Under the pieces are notes generated by a model that saw nothing but the letters and a program-made list of their open reading frames with translations, was not told the DNA's origin and ran no database searches. From contig WWBZ02000008.1 of the NCBI GenBank assembly GCA_011503125.2, forward strand, positions 1,112,389 to 1,176,388: a stretch of DNA of 64,000 nt, given 5' to 3'. The position numbers and the translations under genes are program-made. Below, piece after piece: positions 32,719 to 44,712 of this stretch; within the stretch, counting starts at the first letter, position 1, and every line of letters begins with the position of its first letter. Origin of the DNA: Botryosphaeria dothidea. Its lineage: Eukaryota; Ascomycota; Dothideomycetes; Botryosphaeriales; Botryosphaeriaceae.

Positions 32719-35700
32719 TAAACATGACCACACTAAAAAATCGACCCTAAGCTACGGCGCCGGGAGAGGGCCCTAGGGACTCTCCTAGGCTTCGCGAGTT
32801 CTAAAATAGTACTTAAGATAACTATAGCCGCGAAGTAGTTAAGATAGAGGATATAGGAAGAGGCGAATAGCCTCCCCTAGTAACTACCTCTACCTAGCCC
32901 TAATATACTCCTAAGAAACCGTAGAGTACCTAGTATAGCGTAGAATACGTTAAGAGAGTCTTAAAAATAGTAGATACCCTCCTCTAAGCCCTATAAATAT
33001 CCGCTAGCCTCTCTTTAGTCCTCTTTAGCTAGGTAAAAAATTTTCTTAATATTACTAAGATAATCTTCTAGGATTATATTACTATCTACTAGAAGGCAGC
33101 TACTAAGGAGCTAGGCCTTAAGAATATTCTTAAAGAGGTCTAATAGATTTAAAAGATAGTTAACCGTATCTAGGCTATCTTTATATCTATACCTAATACT
33201 CGTAGCTAGATATAAATTATAGCCTAAGTAGCCCCGAAGCCCCCTATCTCCCTAGCTACTACTAAACTTACCCTCTACTTCCTAGAAATAGTAAATAGAT
33301 AAGAAATAGCCAAGCTCTTAAATAAGGTAATTATTAGAAAGATCTAGGTAGGAAAAAGCTAGGCGTGTAAAAAAGTACTTACTACTAAGAAGCTCCCTAG
33401 TAGAGACGTTAGAATCTTTATACCGGATAAAGTAACTAGAATAGCCCTTCTCTAGAACTAGGAATAGACTATAGAACTAGGAAAAGAAGTTAGGCCTAAC
33501 TAGTAGCTATACTTAGTACTAGTATATAACGTCCCTCGAGAAGAAATCGATACTATAGATCCCTAAGCTATTTAAACTATCTAGAAGTAGAACCTATCTC
33601 TATACCTAGAACTACGTATTAGTAAGCTAGCCTAGCTAAAGAGGAAGCTTTTAGAGGAGAAAACTTACTCGGCTATTATCCTTAGTACTATAAACCCCGA
33701 AACCGCTAACTAGATTATTAATAAGGGGCTTATTATTAACTTTACTATCTATATAGCGTAGTACTATAACGTAGTCTTTATAGTAACCTAGTATTTTAAG
33801 TACTAGGCCTACGGATATATTACTAACTATTATAAAAAGAAGGAAAAGTACGAATAGTATAGTAAGATATATAATACTAGGAACTACTCTAAGAAAAGTA
33901 TATAGTACGTAAACTACTCTTAAAGGTATATAGCCTAAAGTAACTTCTACCTAGTACGTAGAGCCTACTATACTAAGGCCGCCTAGGCCCGCCTAGTAGT
34001 ACTAGAAAGATACCGGAAAGGACCCCTAATAACTAAAATATAGTCTTAAACTAACTAGTTAACCGTTAGACTAAGAAAGAGAATTAGAAAGAAGAAGCCG
34101 GTTAAGAGGGAACTAGGCAGGCTAAGAGACTTAAGCCGCCCCCCGCCTTCTAACTAAATAAGATTTACCGGACTTAATAGCTTATAATACGCCTTAGAGG
34201 AGCCCGCGGGAACTCCCTTCTTATAGTCTATACTACTAGCCTCCTCGTAGCCGAACCTAGAGATAGAAGAAAGTTAATATTAGATATAGGCTCTCTCTCT
34301 ATTATATAGTATAACGTCTATAAGAGTAAGAATAGAGTAATACTCCCGCTCTTTAAGGAAGTAGACCTAAAGATCTACTATATTCTAGCTATCTAGAAAC
34401 CTTAGAGAAACCCGAGGGTTAAGATAATAGTAAGATATTCTATCTACTATATAGTTTTTCCCTAGAAGAAAGTAGTAAGAATCTACTTCTTTATAAGTAA
34501 GGCTATTAGCTCCGACTTCTAGTAAGTAATAGTCTATTTACTAAATCTTATTATACTATTCCTTATTACTAGAATATATATAATCTATATCTATAACTAC
34601 TATAATCTCCCGCTAGCCTCTTATACTAGTATAGCGCTAGAAACTCTATCTTTTCTACCGGAAGTTCTTAGAAAACTAGAGAAGTATATTCTCTTAGAGG
34701 ACTTTAATCTCTACTATTCTATCTAGGAAGGTATAACCTTCCTAATATACTATATCTTAGCGGATAACCTAATTAAGATAGCTACCGTAGCTAATCTTAA
34801 CCTAGTCCTTCTAAGAAATACTATTACTAGACGAGATAGTAGTAGCGAGAGTACTCTAGATCTTATCTTTATATTACGGTAGCTAGAGAAGAGAATCCTT
34901 AGCTATAGAGTTAGCTAAGAGCTCGAATTATCCTCTAACTACCTACCTATCCTTACTATACTTAATTTTTCTTCTATCTTCGTAGAACTACGCCCTCTAA
35001 GACCCTAGTAGAAGAAAGTAGACTAGAAGAGAACTAATAATATACTCTAATTAAAGCTCGAATATCTTAAAGTAGCCCCTCTTAATACTAAAGTAGATCT
35101 AGATTACTTTACTATACTACTCTAGGAGGCTATCTAAAAAATAATCTAGAAGACTATTCTAGTAGCGAGACCCTCGCTTTAGGCCTCTATATAATAGATA
35201 AAGAAGTATTCGGACCTAGTATACTAGACTAGAGTAGCTAGAAGAAAGTAGACGACTATAGAAAGGAAGAAGGACTAGATAGTATACTAAACTATTACTA
35301 ATAGTAAGAAGAGATAGATTAGAAGAGATAGAATAAAAGTATAGCGTAGAATAGTAGCTAAGATTACTTCGGACCTATCTATACTCTAAAAGCTCTTAAA
35401 GTAGATAAGAATAAGAGTACTAGAACCTCTAGCTCTATCTTAGTTCCTACTCCTCTAGAAAGTAGATAAATAACTATATTACGATAACTAGTCTAAGATA
35501 GAAATCCTTACTAACTAGTTCTTTCTACCTTCTAGGGCTACCGACCTCTTAGATCTAGATAGATATATATACTTAGTACTAGTAGAGATTCTCTAAGACC
35601 TTACTAAAGAGTAGGTTCTCTATACTATTAAGAAGCTTCCCCTAGATAAAATACTAGGCCTAGATAAGATTACTAATAGGTTTCTAAAGTAATACGCTAA

Positions 35701-36867
35701 GATACTAAAGAGACCCCTTATTAAGCTCTTTTAGAAATACCTCGTACTTAGATACTACTCTAGATAGTTTAAAAGCTCTATTATCGTAGTTCTTAGAAAA
35801 CTATAGAGGGACGACTATACTAAAGCTAAGTTATTTAGGCCGATTACTTTACTTAATACGCTAGAGAAGCTACTTAAGAGAATTATAGTAAATAGAATCT
35901 TCTAGACTACTAAAGTATACGGCCTACTCTCTAATATATAGATAGAAGCTAGGAGAAATAGATTTATAGTAGTAGCTCTTAACCTACTTATAGAATAGAT
36001 CTATACTATTTAGATATAAGATCTAAGGCTAGTAGCTTTAGTTCTTAGCCTAGATATCTTAGGAGTATATAACTACGTATCTTATAAAAGGCTTCTCTAT
36101 AATATAAGAATAGTAAAACTCCTAGAATAGGTAGAAAGATTTACCCGATTCTTTCTATAGAACCGTACTACTTAGCTATCCTTCGGAGACTTTACTAGTC
36201 TACTAATCTAGACCTTAACCGGGATTTCCTAGGAATTCTTACTATCGCCGATACTCTACCTATTCTTTACTTCTAACCTACTTATATAGCTATATAGAAG
36301 TAATATCTTCCCTCTTAGATTCGTCGATAATACTAATATTCTAACCTTTAGTAGATCTATAGAATAGAACTATAGGATACTAGAGGGAGTATATTAAATT
36401 TACGAGTACTAGGTAGCTATCTATAGATTAGCTTTCTCGCCTAATAAGTATTACCTTATTTATTTTATAAGGAAACTAAGGAGATTTAATATAGTAGTAG
36501 GGATCTATATTCCTAGATTTACTAGATATCTAGAGCCTATAATTAAGATTCTAGGAGTCTACGTAGATAATAAGCTTAAATAGAAACTCTATATTAGAGA
36601 AATAGAAGCTAAGGTAATTAAATAGTATATATCTCTCTCTAGACTCGCGGCGTCTATCTAGAAAGCCTTATTTATTAAAGCCCGTTATATCTATACGGCC
36701 GTAGTAAGGCTAGTTCTTACCTACGGCTATAGAATATAGTATACTCTAGAGGAAATCCTAGGGTAGAGAAAAATAACTATCTAGCTACTAAAGAAGATCT
36801 AAAACTAGTGCCTACGTACTATCTTAGGGGCGTATAAATTAACTAGTATATAAACCTTAGAGTATAA
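32719..36867 (+). mobile_element. LINE family 2, copy C (left part), RIP-saturated
   Basis: Aligns base for base with copy A from ATG 32724 to 36867, with almost every CA and TG turned to TA, giving a TAG/TAA every few codons. At 36868 it is interrupted by gypsy element 2 and resumes at 43720. Total length without the insertion is about 5.14 kb, equal to copy A. The left target duplication could not be matched confidently to the right flank. Confidence 0.9.
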
Positions 36868-37279
36868 TGTTACGCTGGGCCTTGGGAATAAGGGAGTCTG
36901 AGGGGCTTAGGCGTCGGGAAGGTGCGCAGCGTCTGAGGGTTTTGCTACCGCTATCGGAATGTTACTTGTATAAGGGGATAGCAGCCGTAGCCAGGTAGGG
37001 AAGGTAAATAAGATAGGTGTTAAGTAATAATTAGAATTGACCACGGAGGTCCTATCTACTATAAAGGAGTGTGGTCTATATATAAGAGGTGATTAGTGTG
37101 ATTAGTAGTGGTCCTTCTAGGTGATCAAGGTAATTAGAGTGATTAGGATTCCTGAAGGGGCTTAGTGCGTTGGGTCGGTAAGTTCGGGGGCCAAGCCGGG
37201 TTAGCGTGGGTGTTACGTGGGCGGTAAGTCGTATAAGATCCTAACTTCCCTACTGCTCGTTGCTGGCTGTGCCGTAACA
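36868..37279 (-). repeat. Gypsy element 2 LTR, 3' copy
   Basis: 412 bp from tgttacgctggg to gtgccgtaaca as read on plus. It carries nearly all the RIP-type differences from the partner LTR (for example gtaataattag versus gcaatgattgg). Confidence 0.93.
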
Positions 37280-37382
37280 CTATCCCCCCTCTAGACAGCT
37301 TTCGGCCCGAAAGCTTCCGCGTAGGTTCCTATAAGACCTCGTAAGCCCCCTTCGTTGTCCATCTCTAGTTTTTGCACTAATT

Positions 37383-38090
37383 ATGTCCGGTAGTAGTGCC
37401 CGTCGGCACGCTTTGGCTTCTCGTATTCTATAAGACGGGGCGGAGGCGTCTGTTCGTTGTTAATTTTGCTCTTCCCGTTCCTAGCATCGCTGCTTCGTTC
37501 TCCCCGATCGACCTCGTTGTTTTGAGTGTGTAAAGCGCGGTCGTCGTTGTATTTTTGAGGCGATGACTTCCCCGGCTGAGTGTAACGCCTCTTCTCTTCT
37601 TTGTTTGTGTTCATACTAATCCTTCTTAGTTCGACGGGTGGATTAACAGCGGGATCGTATTCGTAGCCAGTTGGAGGAGGCGCAGCGTCAGATTGAGCAA
37701 GATGAGGCGGAAATTCTTCGTTTGACTCGTAGGAACGCAACATCCCGGGCTAAGGTGATTCGTCTTCTCCGGATGCTGTCCTTCCTAGATTCCCGTAGTA
37801 ACGAGATGTTTGATCGGGAGTTGGCTGCGATTGAGGCGGAGGAGGCTGCTGCCTCGGGTCAGGGGTCGACAGCTGTCTCGGAACCAGGTGGTGCGGCTGT
37901 GCCGCATGTGTTGGGCGGGTCTGGTGGTGACGTGGCGAGTGCCGATGGCGTGATCTCCCGGCAGGCTCCCGTAGATCAGCTTCAGGTGTTACTGGCTTCT
38001 CCTCCCGGTTTTGCGTCCTGGGAGGACGCTCTAGGGCTGGACGATCTGGGTTTTGTCGGTGGAAGTCCGCGAGAAGTTCTGGGCAGCTGA
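37383..38090 (+). pseudogene. Antisense accessory ORF of gypsy element 2: Zn-cluster-like plus coiled coil
   Basis: From ATG 37383 to TGA 38088-38090 one plus-strand frame of 235 codons is interrupted only by five TAA/TAG, each one C-to-T step from CAA or CAG. Residues ~25-57 hold six cysteines spaced C-x2-C-x7-C-x8-C-x2-C-x6-C, close to the Zn2Cys6 binuclear cluster of fungal regulators, with basic residues between them. After a short linker, residues ~88-155 form a charged coiled coil (from about QLEEAQRQIEQ to FDRELAAIEAEE). The tail is acidic and Gly/Ala-rich. It overlaps, on the opposite strand, the C-terminal tail of the pol frame. Similar Cys-cluster plus coiled-coil ORFs antisense to fungal gypsy elements are, as I recall, common among unnamed hypothetical proteins. 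Function unknown; it may regulate the element. Confidence 0.65.
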
Positions 38091-38099
38091 GATTTGGTA

Positions 38100-41000
38100 A
38101 GGGTTCCCAGGTATTTTCTGAGTCTTCGTAGTTTTCCTATTTGATAAGGTATTTGAGCTGACCGTTGGAGTCCCTTTTGCTGTCTAGGATTTTTTCGACG
38201 TTCCATTCCTGCGCGTCTTCGGGTTGGATTTCTCCCTCGAGGTATTCCGGTGTTTGGGCGTTTTGGGGTGCTGTTTCAAGGAGTGCTATGTGGAAGACTG
38301 GGCTTCGGCGTATATTCTTTAGTAATTTAAGTTTGAATGTAACAGAGGAGAGTTTTTGTTCAATTTCGAAGGGGCCAATTTTCTTGTGATCCAATTTGGG
38401 GCTTGGTCGGTTGGTTTTAAGGTTTCTGGTGAGTAGCCAGACTTTATCTCCCTCTTCTAGGGGTGGCGGCTCCTAGCGCCTTCGGTTGTAGTACATGGCC
38501 ATACGGTAGTTGATGAATTCGATGTCTCGGGCGAGGCTTTGGTGTAGTCCTTTCAGTTGTTCTGCTTGGAGTATTCCTTTCTGCGCTATGTTTTCCTGGG
38601 GAATGGGTTCTTTATAGGCTCGGGGTTCGAAACCGTAGTTGACGTAGAACGGCGTTTCTTGGGTTGTTTCTACGATTGTACTGTTGCACGCAAACTGGGC
38701 TAGAGGTAGAAATTCTACCCAGTCGTTTTGTTGGTAGTTTACGTAGCTTCGTAGGTATTCTTCCAGGGTTTAATTAAGCCGTTTTGTTTGTCCGTCTGTC
38801 TGAGGATGGTAGGTAGTAGATAGCTTGTGCTTTGTTCCGAGTTTATTTATTAGGGTCTGCCAGAATCGTGCGCGGAAGCGGGTGTCTCGGTCTGAGATAA
38901 TTATCTCTGGCATTCCGTGGTTTGCGAGGATGTAGCGTAGGAAGATGTATACTAGCTCAGGGACTCCTGAGGTTTCTTTGTAGGGGATGAAGTACCCCTA
39001 TTTCGAGAGTCTGTCCGTGATTACTAGGATGGAATCGTAACGCGTACCAGTGAGGGGTTCTTTAGACTTGGGTAGTTTAGTAATGAAGTCTAGTGCGATA
39101 ACTTTCCATGGTCGGTCTGGCGGGGTAATTAGCTGTAGTTTTCCGTATAGAGCGTGACGCGCCGCCTTGTTTCGGGCACAGTCCTCACATTCTGTAATAA
39201 ACTGGCGTACTTTCTTCCTAAGATGCGGTATATAGAATAATCGCTCTATTCGTTCCGTGGTGGGGTTAATGCCGCGGTGGCCGTGGGCTGGAGGTGTATG
39301 GATGTCCTTAATTATTTGTCGCCTAAGTCGTTGAGGTACGTAGACTAGCCCCTTAAAGAGGATGGTTCCTTCTAGGCTTAGTATAAGATTAGGATCTTCC
39401 TCGGGGTGTTCGCGGATTTGCTCTAGGAGTTGTTGTGCTATGGTGTCGTTTTCGTAGGCTGCTCGAATGTGCTCTTCCCAAGTGATTTCTGAGGGATCAA
39501 TTTCTTGAGGGGGGTCCGTGCTTGGGACTCCCTCCGGATTTTGAGGTCCTACTTGGTTTGGTAATTCCTGGTTTAAGGATTCTCCTTGATTTTGAAATTC
39601 TTCTAGATTGTATGTTTGTTAATTTGGCAATTCTTGAGGATTTCGCGATCTTTGGTTGTTTTGGGTTCCTTGGTTTTGGAATTCTGGCCTATTTTGGCTT
39701 CTTGCCTAGTTTCGCGTAATTAGTGCCAAGAGACGGATTGCCGCCAGTTCTAGTTGCGGACGGTTGAGTTTAATGTTTTCTTCGTTATTTCGTTCTAAGA
39801 GTGCGGAAGATAGTTCGGGCCGGTCGAGAGTGTAGTCGCATCTTCGGCTAAGTGCGTCTGCCTTTCCGTTTTCGGATCCCTTACGGTATACTATCTTGAA
39901 GTTAAATAAGGCTAGTTATTCTGCCCATCTTACTTGCCGTCGGTTGAGGATTTTTGTCGTTATAAAGGCTCCTAGGTTTTGGTGGTCGGAATATACGGTT
40001 ATTTTAAAGTTCGCTCCTTCTAGGTAGTGCCTCCATTCTTTAAAGGCGATGACGATGGCAAGTAGTTCCTTATCGTGGATATTATAGTTGAGTTCTGCCG
40101 GGGTTATTTTTCTAGAATAGAAGGCTACGGGGTGAAGTCGTCCTTAGTCGTCGGGTTGGCTAAGGCAGGCTCCTATAGTATAGTCGGAGGCGTTAGTTTC
40201 TAGGTATATTAGTTTGTCTGGATCGAATAATGCCAGGACTGGGGCTTCCGTAAAGGCCTTCTTTAGTAGCTCGAAGGCTTTCTTCTATGGGTCTTGCCAG
40301 TCGAAGCGAGTATCCTTTCGTGTGAGCCGGGTTAAGGGTTCTACGAGTTTGGTATAGTCTCGGATAAATCGCCGGTAGAAGTTGGCAAAGCCTAGGAATG
40401 ATTGTACTTCTCGAAGGTTCTTGGGTGTAGGCTAGCTAAGGATGGAGTCCACTTTCTTAGGGTCTATTATGACTTCGCCGGGTCGGATAATAAATCTTAG
40501 GAACTCTACTTCTTGAATATGGAAGGCGTATTTTTCGGGTTTAACCTGTAGCTTCCGTTCTTATAGCTTTTTTAGCACCTTCTCTACGTGTTCCTAATGT
40601 TCTTCGAGTGTTTCGGAGTAGATTAAGATATCGTCGAGGTATGCGGTGTAGAAGACGTCTAGGTATTCGCGGAGGGTGTCGTTAATTATGGCTTGGAAGG
40701 TTGCGGGAGCGTTCGTGAGTCTAAAGGGCATGACTAGGTATTCGAACAGTCCGAATCGGCTTCGCCATGCTATTTTCCATTCTTCCCCTTCCTTGATCCT
40801 AATTAGGTGATAGCCGTCTCGGAGATCTAGTTTAGTAAAGTATTTTACTTTCCGTAGGCGGTCGCGTAGCTCGTCAATCCGGGGCAGAGGGTACCGGTTC
40901 TTAATGGTAATATCGTTTAAGGCTCGGTAGTCCACATATAGTCGTAGTTTGCCTCCTGGTTTCGGTATAAATAGGATGGGGGATGCTGCTGAGGACTGCG

Positions 41001-41990
41001 AGGGCCGTATATATCCTTTCCGAAGGCAGGTTTCGATATATTTCTTAAGTACTTAGAGTTCTTTTTCTGATAGGGAGTACAGGGGTCCGAATTTGGGTGT
41101 GGTTTCGGGGATTAGGGGTATCTTATGATCCCACGGCTGGTGTTTGGGTAATGCATCCTCTTCGGTTTTTTCCGTAAAGAGGTCGAAGTATCGATACCGA
41201 AGGGGTACGTGGTCTAGGGGGTTCTCTGGTTTGGCGGAGCTGACTTGTCTTAAGTCGTATCTTATGCGTTCTCGGGGTTCTCGGGGTTTCGGGGTTTTCT
41301 AGGGTCTCTGGGTTTTTCTTCGGGGAAGGCAGGCGACTCTGCAGGCCTGCCGAACTTCTAGGGGTTATTGTGTCTCGATCTTGATTCCTTGGAGGGTAGC
41401 GCGTACCCAAAATATTCCAGTGGGGTTGCCGTTCTTGACTTCTTTTCGAAGGGCTTTCTTGGAGATCTTGCTAACCCGAACCAGCTTACTCCGGGTTAAC
41501 TGCGGGTGTGTTAACGCCGCTGTAGTGCTAAACAGCTGCCGCGCCTCGTCCTTTTCTCTGGACCTGAACTTTACTTCTCCGGTTTCCCAATCGATGTAGG
41601 GTTTCCATTTCCGGAGCCAGGGGAGTCCTAGGATAATATCGTATCCTAGGGTTTTCATGATATCTAGGCAGATTCTTTCTCGGTGTTTTCCTCGGGATAG
41701 CACAAGTCCTTGGGTTTCCATGAGGATCAGTCCTCCTCTATATATACTGGGCGAGCTATCTATAGTAATAAGTTCGTAGGGATGTTCCTTCTCTCGGTAT
41801 CGTATATTGTGTTTTTCTACAAAGCGGGGGTTGATGTGGTTTCCTCCGTCTGCTAAATCAATAAGGACTTTTGCTCGTCGTCCGTTGGCGAGCATGTTGA
41901 TAACTAGGTGTTTAGCGTATTCGGCTGGGGGTTCCTAGTCCAGTGGTGTGGTATAGGATGGTCTAATAGAGTTGCCGGTCGTGGTTGCAG
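38100..41990 (-). pseudogene. pol of gypsy element 2: protease, RT, RNase H, integrase, chromodomain
   Basis: All open pieces share one frame. Retropepsin region 41895-41365: VLIDLADGGNHI in place of the D-S/T-G loop and ILGLPWLRKW...DW downstream. RT: MDYRALN (40935) through [29 protein letters not shown] and YLDDILIY to 40594. RNase H lies about 40290-39900 and integrase about 39300-38650, both broken by TAG. Chromodomain: EWNVEKILDSKR...YLIK-stop-...TWEPL at 38230-38100, where the stop stands for the conserved Trp. Past this the frame stays open with one TAG to 37381, opposite the antisense ORF. The protease loop lacks a clean D-S/T-G, so even the ancestor copy may have been weak. Confidence 0.88.
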
Positions 41991-42092
41991 TTACTTAAAG
42001 GGGCGCTAGGGGCTGCGCCTCCACCCGCCCCTGGGTTGGAGGCTTCTTTAGTTTTTTGCCTCAGGCCAGTATCCACTGGATTCTTTGGCTTC

Positions 42093-43247
42093 TTAGTGGA
42101 TCTCGCACTCATCGTTGGTACAGTCGGCCCAGTGCTGCTTCGGGTGCGGGTCCTCGGGTTCGGCCACCTGAGTGGCTGCAGTCTGGCGTGTATTCCGGGG
42201 GTTAGAGGTTCCCTTGCACTGTCGGGCGTAGTGTCCCTTTTTGCCGCAGCGGAGGCAGAGGTCCTCCTTACGGCGGCGGTCTTTCTCTTCCTGGGATAGG
42301 GGTCCCCTTGTTTTGGTACTGTCGAGGTCCATAGGGTCGCTCGGGGGGGTGGTGTATCTTGGTTGTCCAGTGTTGGCGGCAGGCCGAGGCGTCCTTCCTG
42401 TTTCCCGTCGTCGATTATACAGGCGCGTGTCGAGTTGGATGGCTACGCGAGTGACCTCTTGGTAGGATTCGGGTAGTTTAGTCCTGGCGAATTTATCCTT
42501 GATGTTGTCCTTAAGGCCTTCGTAGTACATTATTCTTAGGACGGGGTCGGGCCATTGGAGTCGGGAGGCGTATAGACGGAACTGGGTCGTGTAGGTAGCC
42601 GCGGAGCCAGTTTGCTTGAGGGTCTAGATTCGATGTGCCGCGTCTTGGTATTGGTCCTTGTCCTCGAAGGTTTCTCGGAGGTTTTTTGTAAAGGTGTTAA
42701 AGCTGAGGAAGAGCTTGGTTGTTTCTTCATGTTGGTCTATTTTTCCGAAGTCTTCTTGGTAGGGTTCGAACTATCGGGCTGCGTTGCCGCGGAGGTATGA
42801 CCTAGCGAAGAAGATTTTCTAAGTGTTATTTTGGAAGGCCGTTCCGAATAGGTGGAAGTAGGTGTTTAGTTGGCGTAGGAACTCGTCTAGCTTGCTTCGG
42901 GTGCCGTTAAAGGTATCTGGTTCCTTGACTTTGAACTTGGGGTTGTACGTCTGGGTAGGAGTGTTTTCGGTGGGGGTTGGCGCAGGGATTCGTGTAGTGC
43001 GGTTGACAGAGAAGGCTTGTCCCCTGATGAAGTATTCTAGAAGAACTTGGCCGCAATCTTCCGATGCGTCCGGTGGGAGTCGCGGTCTACTAATGTCGCG
43101 AGATAGGGAGGCGACGCCTATGGCATAGGCCTCCGTGATGAGGGTGCGGGTTTCCAGGTTAGGTGTGCCAGGGATGATCGGTCTGATGTTGTTTATTTGG
43201 TCCTCCTCATTGGGGAGCGAGGCGCGAATCTCGGTCCAGGTTGTCAT
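42093..43247 (-). pseudogene. gag of gypsy element 2
   Basis: 385 codons in one frame from ATG 43247 to the stop at 42093, with about three RIP-type stops (near 42817, 42778 and 42620). Residues ~100-250 look like a gypsy capsid domain (FKVKEPDTFNGTRSKLDEF, then YEGLKDNIKDKF). Residues ~337-350 are a zinc knuckle CLRCGKKGHYARQC (C-x2-C-x4-H-x4-C) intact in every ligand. Gag ends in the 0 frame and pol is in -1, so a programmed -1 shift or an overlap start would be needed. Confidence 0.88.
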
Positions 43248-43307
43248 GGTTAGTTTTGTCGTGGAGGGTTTTTCTTACCTTCGGTGCCTGTAAGGTGGTG
43301 GTCAAAG

Positions 43308-43719
43308 TGTTACGCTGGGCCTTGGGAACAAGGGAGTCTGAGGGGCTTAGGCGTCGGGAAGGTGCGCAGCGTCTGAGGGTTTTGCTACCGCTATCGGGAT
43401 ATCACTTGTATAAGGGGATAGCAGCCGTAGCCAGGCAGGGAAGGTAAACAAGATGGGTGTTAAGCAATGATTGGAATTGACCACGGAGGTCCTATCTACT
43501 ATAAAGGAGTGTGGTCTATATACAAGAGGTGATTAGTGTGATTAGTAGTGGTCCTTCTAGGTGATCAAGGTGATCAGAGTGATCAGGATTCCTGAAGGGG
43601 CTTAGTGCGTTGGGTCGGCAAGTTCGGGGGCCAAGCCGGGTTAGCGTGGGTGTCACGTGGGCGGTAAGTCGTATAAGATCCTGACTTCCCTACTGCTCGT
43701 TGCTGGCTGTGCCGTAACA
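43308..43719 (-). repeat. Gypsy element 2 LTR, 5' copy
   Basis: 412 bp, the less mutated of the pair. The 60 bp on its inner side (43248-43307) contain the leader and, next to the LTR, the presumed primer-binding site. Confidence 0.93.
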
Positions 43720-44712
43720 TATAAGATAGGAATTCTTCTACTCTTACTATATCTAGACGAACTAGTACTAGTCTAGGCTATTAGAGCTAGGAATAGCCTA
43801 GTCGCGATAGTAGTAGAGGAAACTTACTAGAGTATTAAATAGATAGCTTAGGCTACTCTAAGTACTAAAGGCGCTACTAGCCCTATTAAAAGAACCCTAC
43901 TTAGAAAAAAGATAAACTTACTCCTTAACTACTACTTCTCTATCTACTAGAGTCTCTTAGAGCGAACGAAGCTACGTATAGTATATAAGAATAAGTAGAA
44001 GAAGAGATAGATAAAGTCTACTAGCTAGAGAAGATAAGATAAGCTAGTAGCCTAAAGTATATAGTAGAACCTAAAAATTAGATAAATCTATAGCGAACTA
44101 TCTAAGCTATAGAGTATACTCGCTACTCTACTACGTATAGAGTATATTAGACTAAAGAACTTTCTCTTAAGGCGTAAGATACTAAAGTATCTTAGTCCTA
44201 CCTATCTATACGGCTAGTATAGATAAACCCTAAAGTATATTCTTCTCTTCTACTCCTACTTCTAATAGAGTAGAGTATAGATACTCTAAAGAGTAGAAAC
44301 TACGGACTACTACTTTCTTCTCTTAATAAAGAAGAAGATTAAAGTAGTAATAGACTAGTTCTTACGCCTAGGGCTACTTAAGTAATTTAGCCTAGTAAGA
44401 GAACTAATATAGAAAGATAACTAGGAAGAGAAACTAGAAGGATAACTAGGACTACTAGAACTACTAGAACCCGGATAACTACGAGAATAAGAACTAAAAA
44501 GATAGATTTAGTAGATAAATATAGGGCTACTATAGTAGCCGCTACTAGTAAGAAGAAAAAATAAGAACTAGTATAGAATAGTATATCTAGAGAGAGAGAA
44601 GGGGTTTTTACTAGGCGAAAAGGTTTTTCCTCTCGTATAAAATAACTATAGATAGCTAGCCCCGTATAGACCCGTAAGGGAGCTATATCGGGAAGAAATA
44701 AATTTATCTATC
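43720..44712 (+). mobile_element. LINE family 2, copy C (right part)
   Basis: Resumes the copy-A alignment (tataagataggaattctt) directly after the right LTR of element 2, covers the end of ORF2 and the 3' untranslated region, and ends in the (ATCT)n tail near 44700-44712. RIP-saturated. Confidence 0.88.

Larger units (their letters stand above)
36868..43719 (-). mobile_element. Gypsy element 2 (chromovirus) nested in LINE copy C
   Basis: Bounded by 412-bp LTRs (36868-37279 and 43308-43719) with the target duplication tataa at 36863-36867 and 43720-43724. Coding on the minus strand: gag 43247-42093, then pol in the -1 frame with retropepsin, RT (YLDD), RNase H, integrase and chromodomain, ending near 38100 or running on open to 37381. 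An unrelated ORF lies antisense between pol and the 3' LTR (37383-38090). A polypurine run (gagggggga on the minus strand) abuts the 3' LTR at 37280. The LTRs differ at 17 sites by my reading, all C/T or G/A, 16 of them mutated in the left LTR. Coding parts have scattered TAG/TAA but long open stretches, so RIP was light. Confidence 0.94.
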
